Source: Anaerolineae bacterium (GTDB taxonomy: Bacteria; Chloroflexota; Anaerolineae; Anaerolineales; E44-bin32). From it: 64,000 nucleotides of DNA. Numbering within the stretch: position 1 is the stretch's first letter; the number at the start of each line of letters is the position of its first letter. The translations under genes and the position numbers were made by a program. The notes beneath the pieces were generated by a model that saw nothing but the letters and a program-made list of their open reading frames with translations, was not told where the DNA came from and did not search any database. Positions 1 through 16,238 of this stretch are shown here, in pieces. The DNA lies in assembly GCA_011192015.1 (NCBI GenBank), contig DUET01000088.1, positions 1 through 64,000 on the forward strand. Direction: 5' to 3'.

Positions 1-163
1 CCGGTGCATTGTCGATCGAATCGAAGGGACGAAAATCCGCCATCCCCTTGAACGAACAATACTTCGTGATGGCCGCCGTCAGTGTCGTCTTCCCATGATC
101 GATGTGCCCGATCGTGCCGACGTTCATGTGCGGTTTCGTGCGGTCAAATTTCTGCTTCGCCAT
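1..163 (-). CDS. tuf: Elongation factor Tu, N-terminal part (cut by window start)
   Basis: Only the first 54 codons are inside the window. They read [20 protein letters not shown], then [12 protein letters not shown], which is the EF-Tu start with the GHIDHGKT P-loop that binds GTP. The protein delivers aminoacyl-tRNA to the ribosome. It is the last visible gene of a rpsL-rpsG-fusA-tuf order, the classical str operon arrangement, and starts 57 bp after the fusA stop. A GAGGAG motif lies about 13 nt before the ATG. The rest of the gene runs off the left edge. Identity is certain from sequence and context; only the length is unknown. Confidence 0.97.
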   Translation of the reverse strand, partial: MAKQKFDRTKPHMNVGTIGHIDHGKTTLTAAITKYCSFKGMADFRPFDSIDNAP

Positions 164-220
164 GGCTTAATTCTAACTCCTCGGTGCGATGGTTGTTTGC
201 TCGGTGCTCTGCATCTCCGA

Positions 221-2299
221 TCAGCGAGAGCCCTTGAGCAGTTCCTTGGTTACCTGATCGGCCACCTGGGCGTAATGATCGAATTCCATCGTAAAAACGC
301 CCCGGCCTTGGGTTAACGAACGCAAGTCTGTCGCGTAGCCGAACATTTCGGCAATCGGAACTTGGGCTCGTATGGCTTGGGTCTCTCCTGATCTCGGCTC
401 AATCCCCTCGATGGTGGCTCGGCGCGCTGACAAATCACCATTGACCTCTCCGATGTAATCCTCTGGAACCACAACCTCCGCGCGCATGATCGGTTCCAAC
501 AGAACGGGTGAGCCTCGCTGTACACCTTCCTTGAAGGCCATCGAGCCGGCGACCTTGAAGGCCATCTCGCTCGAATCGACTTCATGGAAGGAACCATCAT
601 ACAGTGTTGCCTTGACATCTGTGACCGGATATCCCGCCAAGACGCCAGATTCAGCGGCTTCCCTCATGCCTTTCTCGACGGCGGGAATGAATTCTGAGGG
701 GATCACACCGCCCTTGATGCGGTTTTCAAATACGATCCCCGATCCCGGATCTCCGGGTTCCAGGCTCATGACCACGTGGGCAAAATGCCCCTTCCCGCCG
801 GTCTGCTTGACGTAGCGTTGATCGATCTCCGGGACAGCCTGGGAAATCGACTCGCGATAGGCAACTCGCGGGCGTCCGATACGGGCCTGAACCTTGAACT
901 CGCGCAGCATGCGCACGACGAGCACTTCCAGGTGTAGCTCCCCCATGCCCCAGATCATCGTCTGCCCGGTGTTTTCGTCCACGCCGACACGAAAGGTCGG
1001 ATCCTCTTCCGATAATTTATGCAGAGCCTCAGACATCTTGTCTTGATCCGCCAGTGTCTTCGGTTCAATCGAGAGAAAGATCACCGGTTCAGGGAAGGTG
1101 ATGCTCTCCAAGACAATCTGATTGGCCGCATCGCACAAAGTATCGCCTGTAAATGTTCGCTTCATTCCAAGCACGGCCGCGATGTCGCCGGCTGTAACTT
1201 CTTTGATGTCCTCGCGACGATCCGCGTACATGCGGATGAGACGACCAACGCGCTCCCGCTGTCCCTTCGTGGAGTTATAGACCGTCGCTCCCTGCTTGAC
1301 CCTGCCGGAATAAACCCGCATGTAGGCCAAGCGCCCGACATACGAATCCGTCACGATCTTGAACACCAGAGCACTGAGCGGCGCATCATCCTGCGCTGGT
1401 CGGGTTATCTCCTCATCCGAGTCGGGCTTCAATCCCCGCACGGGTGGGATATCCAAGGGGGATGGGAGATAATCCACGACCGCATCCAGTAACGGTTGGA
1501 CGCCCTTGTTTCGCAGCGACGAACCGCACAGCACGGGCGTTGCCTTGCCTGCAATGACTGCCTTGCGCAAGCCGAGGCGGATATCTTCAGGGCTGATCTC
1601 CCCACCCTCAAGATATTTCAGTGTGAGCTGGTCGTCGGTTTCGACGATCTGCTCGATCATCTTGGCACGCATCTCCGCGGCTGCGCTCTTCATATCCGTC
1701 GAGATCTCGCGCCGCTCGGGTGAAGTGCCAAGTTCGTCGGTATAAATGATGGCTTGCTCGTCGATCAAATCAATCATGCCCTTGAAATCGGCTTCAAAAC
1801 CAATGGGCATGTGTATTGCAATCGGGTTGGCGCCTAGTCGATCGCGGATGCTTTCAATCGTGCGTTCGAAGGAAGCTCCCACGCGATCCATCTTGTTGAC
1901 GAAGCACACCCTGGGCACTTTGTAGCGATCTGCTTGGCGCCAGACAGTCTCCGATTGGGGCTCCACGCCTTGCACGGCATCGAAGACCACAATCCCACCA
2001 TCCAACACCCGTAAGGAACGCTGCACCTCAGCCGTGAAATCGATGTGTCCCGGTGTGTCGATGATGTTGATAATGTGATCGCGCCACTTCGCGGTTACAG
2101 CCGCCGAAACGATCGTGATCCCACGTTCGCGTTCCTGCTCCATCCAATCCGTGACCGTCGTGCCATGATCGACGGATCCCATACGATGGGTACGGCCAGA
2201 ATAGAATAGGACGCGCTCCGTGGTGGTTGTTTTACCAGCATCGATATGCGCAATAATGCCAATATTGCGGTAACGTTCCAATGGAACTTCGCGAACCAT
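221..2299 (-). CDS. fusA: Elongation factor G
   Basis: A 692-residue translocase GTPase of normal EF-G length. The G1 motif AHIDAGKT is at residues 17-24, DTPGH follows near residue 85 and NKMD near residue 138, and the C-terminal half carries domains III-V (GKGHFAHV, then [11 protein letters not shown] near the end). It drives ribosome translocation with GTP hydrolysis in the cytoplasm. The ATG is preceded by AAGAAG. It sits 42 bp after rpsG and 57 bp before tuf on the same strand, so it belongs to the str operon read from the promoter at 3460-3488. Nothing in the sequence suggests the mitochondrial-type or tetracycline-resistance paralogues. Confidence 0.97.
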   Translation of the reverse strand: MVREVPLERYRNIGIIAHIDAGKTTTTERVLFYSGRTHRMGSVDHGTTVTDWMEQERERGITIVSAAVTAKWRDHIINIIDTPGHIDFTAEVQRSLRVLDGGIVVFDAVQGVEPQSETVWRQADRYKVPRVCFVNKMDRVGASFERTIESIRDRLGANPIAIHMPIGFEADFKGMIDLIDEQAIIYTDELGTSPERREISTDMKSAAAEMRAKMIEQIVETDDQLTLKYLEGGEISPEDIRLGLRKAVIAGKATPVLCGSSLRNKGVQPLLDAVVDYLPSPLDIPPVRGLKPDSDEEITRPAQDDAPLSALVFKIVTDSYVGRLAYMRVYSGRVKQGATVYNSTKGQRERVGRLIRMYADRREDIKEVTAGDIAAVLGMKRTFTGDTLCDAANQIVLESITFPEPVIFLSIEPKTLADQDKMSEALHKLSEEDPTFRVGVDENTGQTMIWGMGELHLEVLVVRMLREFKVQARIGRPRVAYRESISQAVPEIDQRYVKQTGGKGHFAHVVMSLEPGDPGSGIVFENRIKGGVIPSEFIPAVEKGMREAAESGVLAGYPVTDVKATLYDGSFHEVDSSEMAFKVAGSMAFKEGVQRGSPVLLEPIMRAEVVVPEDYIGEVNGDLSARRATIEGIEPRSGETQAIRAQVPIAEMFGYATDLRSLTQGRGVFTMEFDHYAQVADQVTKELLKGSR

Positions 2300-2341
2300 C
2301 TTCTTATAGACACGACCGAGTCTCCGCGGTCTCCTCCTCCA

Positions 2342-2809
2342 CTACCACCGGTAATGAGCAAAGGCACGGTTGGCCTCCGCCATGCGGTGTGTTTCTTCCC
2401 GCCTCCGGATTGCAGCACCGGTGTTGTTGGCGGCATCCAATACCTCGGCAGCCAGTTTCTCAGCCATCGATTTGCCTGAGCGATCACCCGCAGCAGCGAG
2501 CAGCCACCGCATTGCGAGCGAGAGCCGTCGATCCGGCGGAACTTCCATAGGCACCTGGTAGGTTGCGCCACCGACGCGCCGCGGCTTGACTTCCAGCAAC
2601 GGGGAGATGTTCTTGATCGACTGCTCAAACACTTCCAACGGTTCTCGCCGGGCTCGCTCCTCGATCAAGTCGAACGCGTCGTAGATGATGCTCCTCGCGA
2701 CGCTCTTCTTCCCCTTCTTCATCAAGCGATTGATCAGGCCTTCCACCAGCTGGCTGTTGTAGCGAGTATCGCCAGGGATCTTACGTTTTTCAGGCTTTGT
2801 CCTTCGCAT
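2342..2809 (-). CDS. rpsG: 30S ribosomal protein S7
   Basis: S7 nucleates assembly of the 30S head and contacts the mRNA exit channel. The 155-residue product starts [11 protein letters not shown] and ends with the S7-type tail [26 protein letters not shown] near residue 86 is diagnostic. The open frame continues 13 codons upstream to another ATG. The start at 2809 is preferred because GGAG lies 8 nt upstream and the length matches the family (about 155-156). It is 66 bp downstream of rpsL and 42 bp upstream of fusA. In other bacteria S7 is the autoregulator of the str operon; that cannot be judged here. Confidence 0.96.
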   Translation of the reverse strand: MRRTKPEKRKIPGDTRYNSQLVEGLINRLMKKGKKSVARSIIYDAFDLIEERARREPLEVFEQSIKNISPLLEVKPRRVGGATYQVPMEVPPDRRLSLAMRWLLAAAGDRSGKSMAEKLAAEVLDAANNTGAAIRRREETHRMAEANRAFAHYRW

Positions 2810-2875
2810 GTGGCTGCTCCGTTTAATCCCATACCAACGGTCGCCCATGAAGCCGGCGACCGAGATTGCCTTGGA

Positions 2876-3298
2876 TCAGTTCGATTTAGGGCGTTTGCCG
2901 CCGTACTTGGAACGACCTTGCTTGCGATCCTCTACGCCCACGCTGTCCAAAGTGCCTCGAACGATGTGGTAGCGTACGCCCGGAAGGTCCTTCACGCGCC
3001 CGCCGCGCACGAGCACAACCGAGTGTTCCTGCAAGGAATGACCTTCACCGGGGATGTAGGCCGTGACCTCGATTCCGTTCGTGAGCCGAACACGCGCCAC
3101 TTTCCGCAATGCGGAATTGGGCTTCTTGGGTGTCTGTGTGCGTACTTGTACACAAACCCCGCGCTTTTGCGGAGATCCCTTGGGCATGGCCACACGCCGC
3201 TGCTTCATCGAATTGAAGATGTACTGCAGTGCAGGCGCCTTGCTTTTGCCTGTTTTGCTTCGGCGACCTTTCCGCACAAGCTGGTTTATGGTTGGCAC
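2876..3298 (-). CDS. rpsL: 30S ribosomal protein S12, GTG start
   Basis: S12 lies at the decoding centre and affects accuracy. The mature start [12 protein letters not shown] matches the family start exactly, and a GTG codon at 3298 has GGAGG 8 nt upstream, so GTG is chosen over the upstream ATGs at 3310 and 3373. The product is 140 residues. The conserved [16 protein letters not shown] loop and the later [13 protein letters not shown] segment are intact. The lysine of the PKKPNS loop (E. coli K43 position) is wild type, so streptomycin susceptibility is expected at this site. It is the first gene of the str operon, about 155 nt from the predicted transcription start. Confidence 0.96.
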   Translation of the reverse strand: MPTINQLVRKGRRSKTGKSKAPALQYIFNSMKQRRVAMPKGSPQKRGVCVQVRTQTPKKPNSALRKVARVRLTNGIEVTAYIPGEGHSLQEHSVVLVRGGRVKDLPGVRYHIVRGTLDSVGVEDRKQGRSKYGGKRPKSN

Positions 3299-3459
3299 GC
3301 GAATATCCTCCATGTATTCTCGAGACACTCGCCTCGAGACGCCCCTGCCAGTAAGGGAGGCCATCGTTTTCATGCGATGGCCTCGCCTGCATTGGTGTAG
3401 TTATTGGACTAGGGCAGGCATTGCAAACGCACCCGCCCAATCACGGGCAACGGGGGAAA

Positions 3460-3488
3460 ATTCTACCACGCTGCCAGGGGACCGTCAA
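3460..3488 (-). promoter_or_regulatory. Sigma-70-type promoter of the str operon (rpsL-rpsG-fusA-tuf)
   Basis: Reading the minus strand there is TTGACG (3488-3483), a 17-nt spacer and TAGAAT (3465-3460), an almost ideal housekeeping promoter between the rpoB stop and rpsL. Transcription would start near 3453 and leave a leader of about 155 nt. It shows that the str genes need not be read through from rpoB. Confidence 0.8.
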
Positions 3489-3536
3489 GCTTGAGCGTTC
3501 TTCCGCCTGTGAGGGCTTTCACGGCCCTGATGCTCC

Positions 3537-7454
<3,918 letters not shown>

Positions 7455-7518
7455 ACACAGCTCCTAATAACTGATACGTATGTGGTGGTGGTTGTTATCT
7501 ATGGGCGCGAATGAAGAA

Positions 7519-7560
7519 AGCGCGATCCCCCGCTAAGCCTCGGTTTAGCCGGTTCGCGCT
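7519..7560 (-). promoter_or_regulatory. Stem-loop in the rpoB leader, possible attenuator
   Basis: In the predicted rpoB leader the minus strand forms an outer 7-bp stem, AGCGCGA (7560-7554) with TCGCGCT (7525-7519), and an inner 5-bp stem GCTAA/TTAGC (7549-7545 with 7536-7532). The T-rich stretch TTCTTCATT follows. It sits about 65 nt before the rpoB ATG. It could be an intrinsic attenuator or a binding site for autogenous control, but no known riboswitch or ribosomal-protein leader motif was recognised. Confidence 0.5.
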
Positions 7561-7633
7561 AATGCCTTTTCCCTTGTCCCACCACTACGCCTATTGTCAA
7601 ATCCGATACTCACGCCTTGCTTTGCGAACTCAT

Positions 7634-7662
7634 AGTTTACACGACACGCATGGCATTGTCAA
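7634..7662 (-). promoter_or_regulatory. Sigma-70-type promoter of rpoB
   Basis: The minus strand has TTGACA (7662-7657), exactly 17 nt, then TAAACT (7639-7634). This lies in the 318-bp gap 7455-7772 between the transglycosylase gene and rpoB. Transcription from about 7627 gives a leader of about 170 nt that contains the stem-loop at 7519-7560. The remaining 110 bp up to the transglycosylase stop show nothing recognisable. Confidence 0.8.
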
Positions 7663-7772
7663 CCAAAATGGAATATCGATGCGGTTGGAATCCAACAATT
7701 GCCATGGTTTTCCCGCATTTACGAGCATATGCAAGGCCAACAACGCGAGAAGGATCCCCCAACTGCCGAGCA

Positions 7773-10190
7773 TCAGTCCAGGACGGTGTATAGCTGGCGG
7801 TAGATCGTATAGGTTTCGTAGATGCGGCGAATGTATAGATGAGGTTGATTGAGGCGAATGACTTCGAGGAAGAGATCCGGATCGTCTGGCACCATTTCTT
7901 TCCAAATGGCCGCGTTGCCCGGACCCGCATTGTAGGCAGCCAGCGCAGCAAACAGATCGCCATCGAAGCGGTCGCGCTGTTGGGCCAGATAATATGCGCC
8001 GAAGCGAACACTGACGAAGGGTCGGTAGAGATCGTCATCGGTATAGTTATCCGGCCAACCGAGTTGGGCAGCGATCGATTGCCCGGTGCTGGGAATGACC
8101 TGCATCAGCCCCCGGGCTGCGGCGTATGACGTTACAAAGCCTTCGAAGGCGCTCTCCAAACGGACCACGGAAAACAACAACAGGCCATCCAGGTCCTGAT
8201 GGAAGGCTTCGAGAAGGATCAGCTCACCGAAATAGTGACCAAAGCGAATGTGGTTGAAATATGGCGGCGCGTTCATCGTGGCGGCGTCATCCATGCCTGC
8301 CAGATGCAGGATCTGCCGCGCACCATGGATGGCGGATCGGTACAGACCCAGATCGAGGAATTTGTGGACCAAGCGGAACGTGGCCACGGGATCGTTCTGC
8401 ACCGAACTGCGCAGATCCTCGAATTCGGCCCGCGCTTCATTGAACAACCCCAGTCGCCAGAATTCCTCGCCGCGGATCAAGCGGGGATCCGAAGCCAGCG
8501 CAGCATCGAGATCGAAGAGGGATTCGGTCGTCTCGATGCTGAATGTCTGCCGCAGCCAAGCCTCTGCTTCCTGACGTTCAGCTTCGATGTCGGTGCTGAA
8601 ATCGAAGACGCCGAAGGATTCGAAGGGTTCGTTCCCATCCAGCAAATCTTGCGCTCGAACCGAGTAATACCCGGTCGGATCTGCAGCGGCCGCCAGTCCC
8701 CAGGCGGTGTGCGCCGCTTCTTGATCTCCCTGGGCTTGATGGCACTTGCCCACCCACAATTGCGTGGCGGCGAGCTTGGCGGAGTCGCTGGCAAATGCAT
8801 TCGCCTGCTGGAAGCTGCTGAGTGCAGCGGCAAAATCCCCACGCCGGTAGCGTACAAAGCCGCTTTCCCAAGAACCCCAATAGGCGTAGCTGCTGGCTGG
8901 GTATTCATTCGCAATGCGCAACCAGATGGTGGCGGCTTGCGCCAAATCACCCATGCGCTCTGCCAGACGCCCAGCGTCGAAGAGCAATTCCGGAGCCCGG
9001 ACGTGATCCGGGAACGTGGTTAGGAAATCCAGGTGGGTTTGCAGTGAGGCGGCGAGATCATTCTGGTAGGGCCACTGGATCTGGGCAATCTGAAGCCATG
9101 CCTCAGGGACGAGGGCTTCCCCGGGGAAGTTATCGATCAGGTATTGGAAATCGAGTAGCGCGTTGCTGGGATCTCCCAAAGCGAGCAGCGTCAACCCGCG
9201 GTAGTAATAACCTGCTGCAGTTTCGGTTCCGGATAGATAGCGGTTGAAGGCGTTCAATGCCGGTTGCGTGGCGCCGGCGTAGTAATCCACCAGCCCTCGC
9301 TGGAACTCATCCACCGGCACTTCCGCATCCACGAGGGCGATCAAGCCGATGTAGGTATCGTAAGCATTGGGATAGTTGTAGACTGAATCCAGGTAGCGCT
9401 CGTAGGCACCGTCGAGATCCCCCACGGCTTCCAATGCCTGCCCGGCCAGCAGATTGACAGTGGCCTTCGTGGTGCCAGCGCTGCTGTATGCATAGACCTG
9501 ATCGAAAGCCTCGAGAGCCAGCTCGTATTGCCCGTCCTCCAACCTTGCTCGGCCGATCTTGATGAGCACACCCAGCGTGCCACCAAGGCGTGGTGCCTCC
9601 ACAGCCGCCTGGAAACGCAGAATGGCTTCGACTGGATTGCCCACACTGCGAAGAATGTCTCCTGCACGTTCTTGAACATAGGAATCGATGATGCCTGGAC
9701 GGTACTGCAGGTAGTGATCGTAATCCTGCAGCGCAGAAAGCGGATCATCCAGCGCTTCATACACCCGAGCACGCAGGAAGTAGCCTTCACTCCGGCGTGG
9801 ATGATCCGGATAAGAATCCAGGTATACGCTGAGCACCTGCAAAGCTTCCGTATAGCGCTGAGCACGAACCAATGTGGTTCCGATTCCGAGTTGGGCGAGG
9901 GCGGCTTCATCCGTCGAAGAACCCGAGTCGAGAACGGATTGGTAGGCATCCAGAGCCCGATCCCAATCGCCATTGAACAGCGCCCAATCTCCCTCATCAA
10001 GACGTACGGCGGGAATCGGCGTCGCTGTGGGTGTGGGTTGCAGCGTGGAGGTAGGTGTGGGACTGCTGATCGCTTCGGATGCTGACCCGGGCGTCTGGAA
10101 CCTATCGCCGAGCATGGGATTGTTGCACGCAACGGCAACCAACCCAAAGATGAGGAGAACGATGCCCGAGGCAAGGCGGGATAACCGCAT
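7773..10190 (-). CDS. TPR-repeat lytic murein transglycosylase lipoprotein
   Basis: An 805-residue exported lipoprotein: MRLSRL, a hydrophobic stretch and the lipobox-like VAVAC with Cys near residue 22, then a Ser/Thr/Pro-rich linker. The middle is a long array of TPR-like helices (for example ALAQLGIGTTLVRAQRY and SEGYFLRARVYEALDD). The C-terminal SLT domain begins near residue 670 with VVRLESAFEG, whose Glu is the expected catalytic acid, followed by ARGLMQVIPSTG and AAYNAGPGNAAIW. This is the Slt70-like architecture of enzymes that cleave peptidoglycan glycan strands with 1,6-anhydro products. The ATG at 10190 is chosen because the -10 element ends only 7 nt upstream; the frame is open further upstream, with alternative ATGs at 10199 and 10271. 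Confidence 0.85.
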   Translation of the reverse strand: MRLSRLASGIVLLIFGLVAVACNNPMLGDRFQTPGSASEAISSPTPTSTLQPTPTATPIPAVRLDEGDWALFNGDWDRALDAYQSVLDSGSSTDEAALAQLGIGTTLVRAQRYTEALQVLSVYLDSYPDHPRRSEGYFLRARVYEALDDPLSALQDYDHYLQYRPGIIDSYVQERAGDILRSVGNPVEAILRFQAAVEAPRLGGTLGVLIKIGRARLEDGQYELALEAFDQVYAYSSAGTTKATVNLLAGQALEAVGDLDGAYERYLDSVYNYPNAYDTYIGLIALVDAEVPVDEFQRGLVDYYAGATQPALNAFNRYLSGTETAAGYYYRGLTLLALGDPSNALLDFQYLIDNFPGEALVPEAWLQIAQIQWPYQNDLAASLQTHLDFLTTFPDHVRAPELLFDAGRLAERMGDLAQAATIWLRIANEYPASSYAYWGSWESGFVRYRRGDFAAALSSFQQANAFASDSAKLAATQLWVGKCHQAQGDQEAAHTAWGLAAAADPTGYYSVRAQDLLDGNEPFESFGVFDFSTDIEAERQEAEAWLRQTFSIETTESLFDLDAALASDPRLIRGEEFWRLGLFNEARAEFEDLRSSVQNDPVATFRLVHKFLDLGLYRSAIHGARQILHLAGMDDAATMNAPPYFNHIRFGHYFGELILLEAFHQDLDGLLLFSVVRLESAFEGFVTSYAAARGLMQVIPSTGQSIAAQLGWPDNYTDDDLYRPFVSVRFGAYYLAQQRDRFDGDLFAALAAYNAGPGNAAIWKEMVPDDPDLFLEVIRLNQPHLYIRRIYETYTIYRQLYTVLD

Positions 10191-10197
10191 AGCGAGC

Positions 10198-10226
10198 ATA
10201 TTAAAGGAAGTACTTGGGCATGTCAA
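10198..10226 (-). promoter_or_regulatory. Promoter of the transglycosylase gene, giving a leaderless mRNA
   Basis: The minus strand reads TTGACA (10226-10221), 17 nt, TAATAT (10203-10198). The expected start site, about 7 nt after the -10, coincides with the ATG at 10190, and there is no Shine-Dalgarno motif. A leaderless transcript is therefore the simplest reading. Confidence 0.75.
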
Positions 10227-10300
10227 TGGCCTCGAGCCTATCGAAGGCATGGTTGGGACGAGATGCAACATCTTGGAAGCGAGGATGAGGATGATCGACC

Positions 10301-10329
10301 TTGTGTCGAGGATGCCTCCATGCTAGACT
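10301..10329 (+). promoter_or_regulatory. Promoter of the mtnA operon
   Basis: TTGTGT (10301-10306), a 17-nt spacer and TAGACT (10324-10329), preceded by TGC so that it also fits an extended -10. It is the only good candidate ahead of mtnA and diverges from the transglycosylase promoter about 75 bp away. Confidence 0.6.
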
Positions 10330-10399
10330 GGGTTCGTGGGGCTCGCGGCGCTCTCCAAGCTGAGAGCGCGTTTTGCTGCGACCCACGGCGAGGTGTGTG

Positions 10400-11458
10400 A
10401 TGCGGACCGTCCGATGGGACCCAGACGGACCAGCGGTGCTCATGATCGATCAACGTCTCCTGCCTGCAGATTTCCAGATCCTCACTCTCACAACCGCGGC
10501 CGAGGTGGCGCAGGCCATCCAAGATATGGCTGTTCGCGGCGCACCGGCGATCGGCGTTTCGGCAGCCTTCGGACTGGCCTTGGCGGCGGTGAACAGCCGG
10601 ACCCGTGAGGTCGAAAGCTTGTGGCAAGAACTCGAGACTGCCTCGAGCATATTACGGGCTGCCCGCCCGACTGCCGTCAACCTGAGTTGGGCGCTCGATC
10701 GCCTGCTTCAGGCGGCTTTCGAGTTAAAAGGAAAAGGAACCGAAGCCATTCGTGAATGCCTGGTGGTGGAAGCGCAGCGCATGGCCGATGAAGATGTGCG
10801 CATCAATCGGCGTATGGCCGAGCACGGCGCCGCCTTGATCCAGGATGGCGCCACACTCATCCATCACTGCAACACAGGCGCACTGGCGACTGTCGACCAT
10901 GGCACAGCCCTGGGCGTGATCCGTACCGCCCACGAACAAGGAAAGCGCATCCACGTCCTGGTCGATGAGACCCGACCACGGCTGCAAGGCGCTCGGCTCA
11001 CGGCTTGGGAGCTGGCTCAATACGGCATCCCGCATGAGGTTATCTGCGACAACGCCGCCGGCCACTTCCTGAGTCGAGGCGTCGTGGATGCGGTCTTGGT
11101 GGGCGCGGATCGCGTTGCCGCAAACGGCGATGTTGCCAACAAGATCGGAACCTACATGCTGGCGCTGGCCGCGAGCGACAACCAGGTTCCCCTGTATTGC
11201 GTGCTGCCCACATCCACCATCGATTTGACGCTACCTTCCGGGGAGGAGATCCCCATCGAATTTCGCGAGGCTGCGGAGGTGCTGGAATTGCAGCGGGACG
11301 GTAAGCCGATCGCGCCAGCGGGATGCCAAGCACGCAATCCCGCTTTCGACATCACTCCTCACCGGTTGGTGACAGCCTTCGTCACCGAAGTCGGCGTGCT
11401 GCATCCCCCTTATGACGTCCATCTTCAGCGTGCCGTTCAGGAGGCCCAACCAAAATGA
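10400..11458 (+). CDS. mtnA: S-methyl-5-thioribose-1-phosphate isomerase
   Basis: The enzyme converts 5-methylthioribose 1-phosphate to methylthioribulose 1-phosphate in methionine salvage. The 352-residue product has the family segments RGAPAIGVSAAFG (46-58), HHCNTGALAT with the expected catalytic Cys157, and VGADRVAANGD with the expected catalytic Asp237, followed by NKIGTY. The ATG at 10400 is preferred over an in-frame ATG 9 codons upstream because GAGGTG lies just before it and the protein begins at the family start (MRTVRW). The stop overlaps the next gene by 4 bp (ATGA), so translation is probably coupled. The eIF2B-like paralogue ribose-1,5-bisphosphate isomerase is less likely given the motifs and the ahcY neighbour. 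Confidence 0.92.
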   Translation: MRTVRWDPDGPAVLMIDQRLLPADFQILTLTTAAEVAQAIQDMAVRGAPAIGVSAAFGLALAAVNSRTREVESLWQELETASSILRAARPTAVNLSWALDRLLQAAFELKGKGTEAIRECLVVEAQRMADEDVRINRRMAEHGAALIQDGATLIHHCNTGALATVDHGTALGVIRTAHEQGKRIHVLVDETRPRLQGARLTAWELAQYGIPHEVICDNAAGHFLSRGVVDAVLVGADRVAANGDVANKIGTYMLALAASDNQVPLYCVLPTSTIDLTLPSGEEIPIEFREAAEVLELQRDGKPIAPAGCQARNPAFDITPHRLVTAFVTEVGVLHPPYDVHLQRAVQEAQPK

Positions 11459-12404
11459 ACATCGTGCTGACAGGCTCGATCGCCATCGATTACTTGATGA
11501 CCTTTCCAGGGCATTTCTGTGATCACATCCTGCCCGACAAACTCGATTGCCTGAGCCTATCCTTTCTCGTGGATAAACTCACCCGGCGGCGTGGAGGCGT
11601 TGCTGCCAACATCGCCTACACGATGGCGCTCCTGGGGGAACGACCTGCAATCATGGCGACGGTCGGCGAGGATTTCGGAGAATACCGCGCTTGGCTGGAA
11701 AGCCTAGGCGTGAACACCAAGGCTGTGCGCACGGTTCCGGATCTGCTGACGGCTTCCTTCTTTGTGAACACCGATCGTTCCAACGCGCAGATCGCTTCGT
11801 TCTACGCCGGCGCGATGGCGGAAGCCGCACAATTGCACTTTGCCGATCTGCCGGATGCACCTGACCTGGCGGTGATCTCCCCCAACGATCCCGCTGCCAT
11901 GGTCGCCTACGTAGAGGAATGCTGCCGGCTTGGAATCCGGTTCGTCTACGATCCCAGCCAACAGATCGTGCGCCTCAACGCCGAAGCGCTGCAGCAGGGG
12001 ATCGAAGGTTGCGAAGCGCTCTTCGCCAATGACTACGAGATCGGCATGATTGAGAAGAAGACAGGTCTGGATCGAAAGGCGATTGCAGAAAAGATCAAGC
12101 TGCTCGTGATCACCTGCGGCGAACACGGCTCCGACATCTACAGCGAAGGCGAGCAAGTGCATGTGGACGCGGTGGCACCGAAGCAGATTGCCGATCCGAC
12201 CGGTGTGGGAGATGCCTACCGGGGAGGTTTCTTCAAGGGCTACATGCATGGGGTGAGCCTGGAACAATGCGGGCAGATAGGCTCTTTGGCGGCCACTTAC
12301 TGCCTGGAAACGCTGGGTCCTCAGGATCACAGCTACGATCTGAAGGAATTCACGACCCGCTTCCGAGAACATTTCGACGACGACGGTGAACTAGACCGGA
12401 TCCT

Positions 12405-12408
<4 letters not shown>
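11455..12408 (+). CDS. PfkB-family sugar/nucleoside kinase, possibly adenosine kinase
   Basis: A 317-residue ribokinase-fold kinase. The substrate-side glycine motif RRGGVAANIAYTMALLG is near residues 44-60, and the ATP/anion-hole signature DPTGVGDAYRGGF near residues 242-254 contains the catalytic Asp. The N terminus (GSIAIDYLM) is typical of the adenosine/nucleoside-kinase-like branch seen in Chloroflexota. It overlaps mtnA by 4 bp and the following GNAT gene by 4 bp. With ahcY in the same unit, a role in phosphorylating adenosine released from S-adenosylhomocysteine, or a thioribose-type sugar, is a reasonable inference; the sequence alone does not settle the substrate. Confidence 0.85.
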
Positions 12409-14451
<2,043 letters not shown>

Positions 14452-14487
14452 GCTTCGGCACCTCCCCACTCATCGAGTGAAATCCAC

Positions 14488-14511
14488 AGTCCCGGCCTCT
14501 CAGCCGGGACT
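14488..14511 (+). terminator. GC-rich hairpin after ahcY
   Basis: A perfect 9-bp stem AGTCCCGGC / GCCGGGACT with the 6-nt loop CTCTCA, 36 bp after the stop. No T-run follows (GCTCATATC), so it is either a U-less terminator or an mRNA 3'-end stabiliser. Being symmetric it could also end the convergent transcript from recA. Confidence 0.6.
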
Positions 14512-14596
14512 GCTCATATCTTGTAGCGCTCATACAGAAAATGATCTCAACCGTTCCAATAATTTCCACTCTTGAAACGCACGCAATGGAAGATGC

Positions 14597-14983
14597 CTAT
14601 CCTATCGGTAAGTACAGGTGCAACTCCGATTGGCTCCGGTAGTACTCGAGGCTCGGGCGGGAGAGATCCGCCGAAACCTTCTCAGCCATAGCTGCAAAGG
14701 CTTCACCGATCTCCGGCAGTTTCTGACGCCAATCGACCACCTTCTCCCGGAAATAGTCCCCTCCCGGGATGGTCCATGTCGATAATCCCAGGGATTCTGG
14801 ATCGTCATTGGGAAGCCGGGCGACGCAGGCGCGATACTCGCCGTTCAGATAGATCCCATAGAAACGCCTGCCCCTGAGGGATGGTAACGCCGCTTCCAAT
14901 GCATGGAATGCCTGCTCCGCATGGATCGATCCGTCCTCTGCTTTCACATACATGACGGGGATGTCGTCGAGCGCGACTTCCAT
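14597..14983 (-). CDS. GyrI/AraC-effector-domain-like small protein
   Basis: A 128-residue protein without a signal peptide. Its course (MEVALDDIPVMYVKA, then RFYGIYLNGEYRACVARLP, then WTIPGGDYFREKVVDW, and a final YRSQSELHLYLPIG) resembles the GyrI-like small-molecule-binding (SOUL/AraC C-terminal) fold. The family includes a gyrase inhibitor and stand-alone ligand-binding proteins. The start at 14983 follows GAGGGG and lies 20 bp after the recA stop; the frame is open upstream into recA, but that would be an unlikely extension. It occupies the place where many bacteria have recX and is probably co-transcribed with recA, which suggests SOS regulation. Function is not established. Confidence 0.65.
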   Translation of the reverse strand: MEVALDDIPVMYVKAEDGSIHAEQAFHALEAALPSLRGRRFYGIYLNGEYRACVARLPNDDPESLGLSTWTIPGGDYFREKVVDWRQKLPEIGEAFAAMAEKVSADLSRPSLEYYRSQSELHLYLPIG

Positions 14984-15002
14984 GCTTGAAAACCCCTCAA
15001 CC

Positions 15003-16106
<1,104 letters not shown>

Positions 16107-16148
16107 TTGCGCACTCCTTCAACTCCTCATGTCCGGTGTCATGAATCC

Positions 16149-16176
16149 AGTATAGCACAAGTGTTCTATGTGTCAA
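16149..16176 (-). promoter_or_regulatory. recA promoter
   Basis: On the minus strand TTGACA (16176-16171), a 16-nt spacer and TATACT (16154-16149), a near-consensus sigma-70 promoter about 40 nt upstream of the recA ATG. Confidence 0.85.
16153..16168. promoter_or_regulatory. LexA/SOS-box-like operator in the recA promoter spacer
   Basis: The 16-bp element TAGCACAAGTGTTCTA is an interrupted palindrome of the form TAG-N-ACA-NN-TGT-N-CTA. It matches the gram-positive-type SOS box (GAAC-N4-GTTC) except for one base in one half-site. It fills the gap between -35 and -10 of recA, where a bound repressor would block polymerase. Confidence 0.75.
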
Positions 16177-16238
16177 GCAAAACCCCCTCTCGTGCTAGAG
16201 AGGAAATGTGTATTCTGTCCATGCGCGATCGTCGATAC

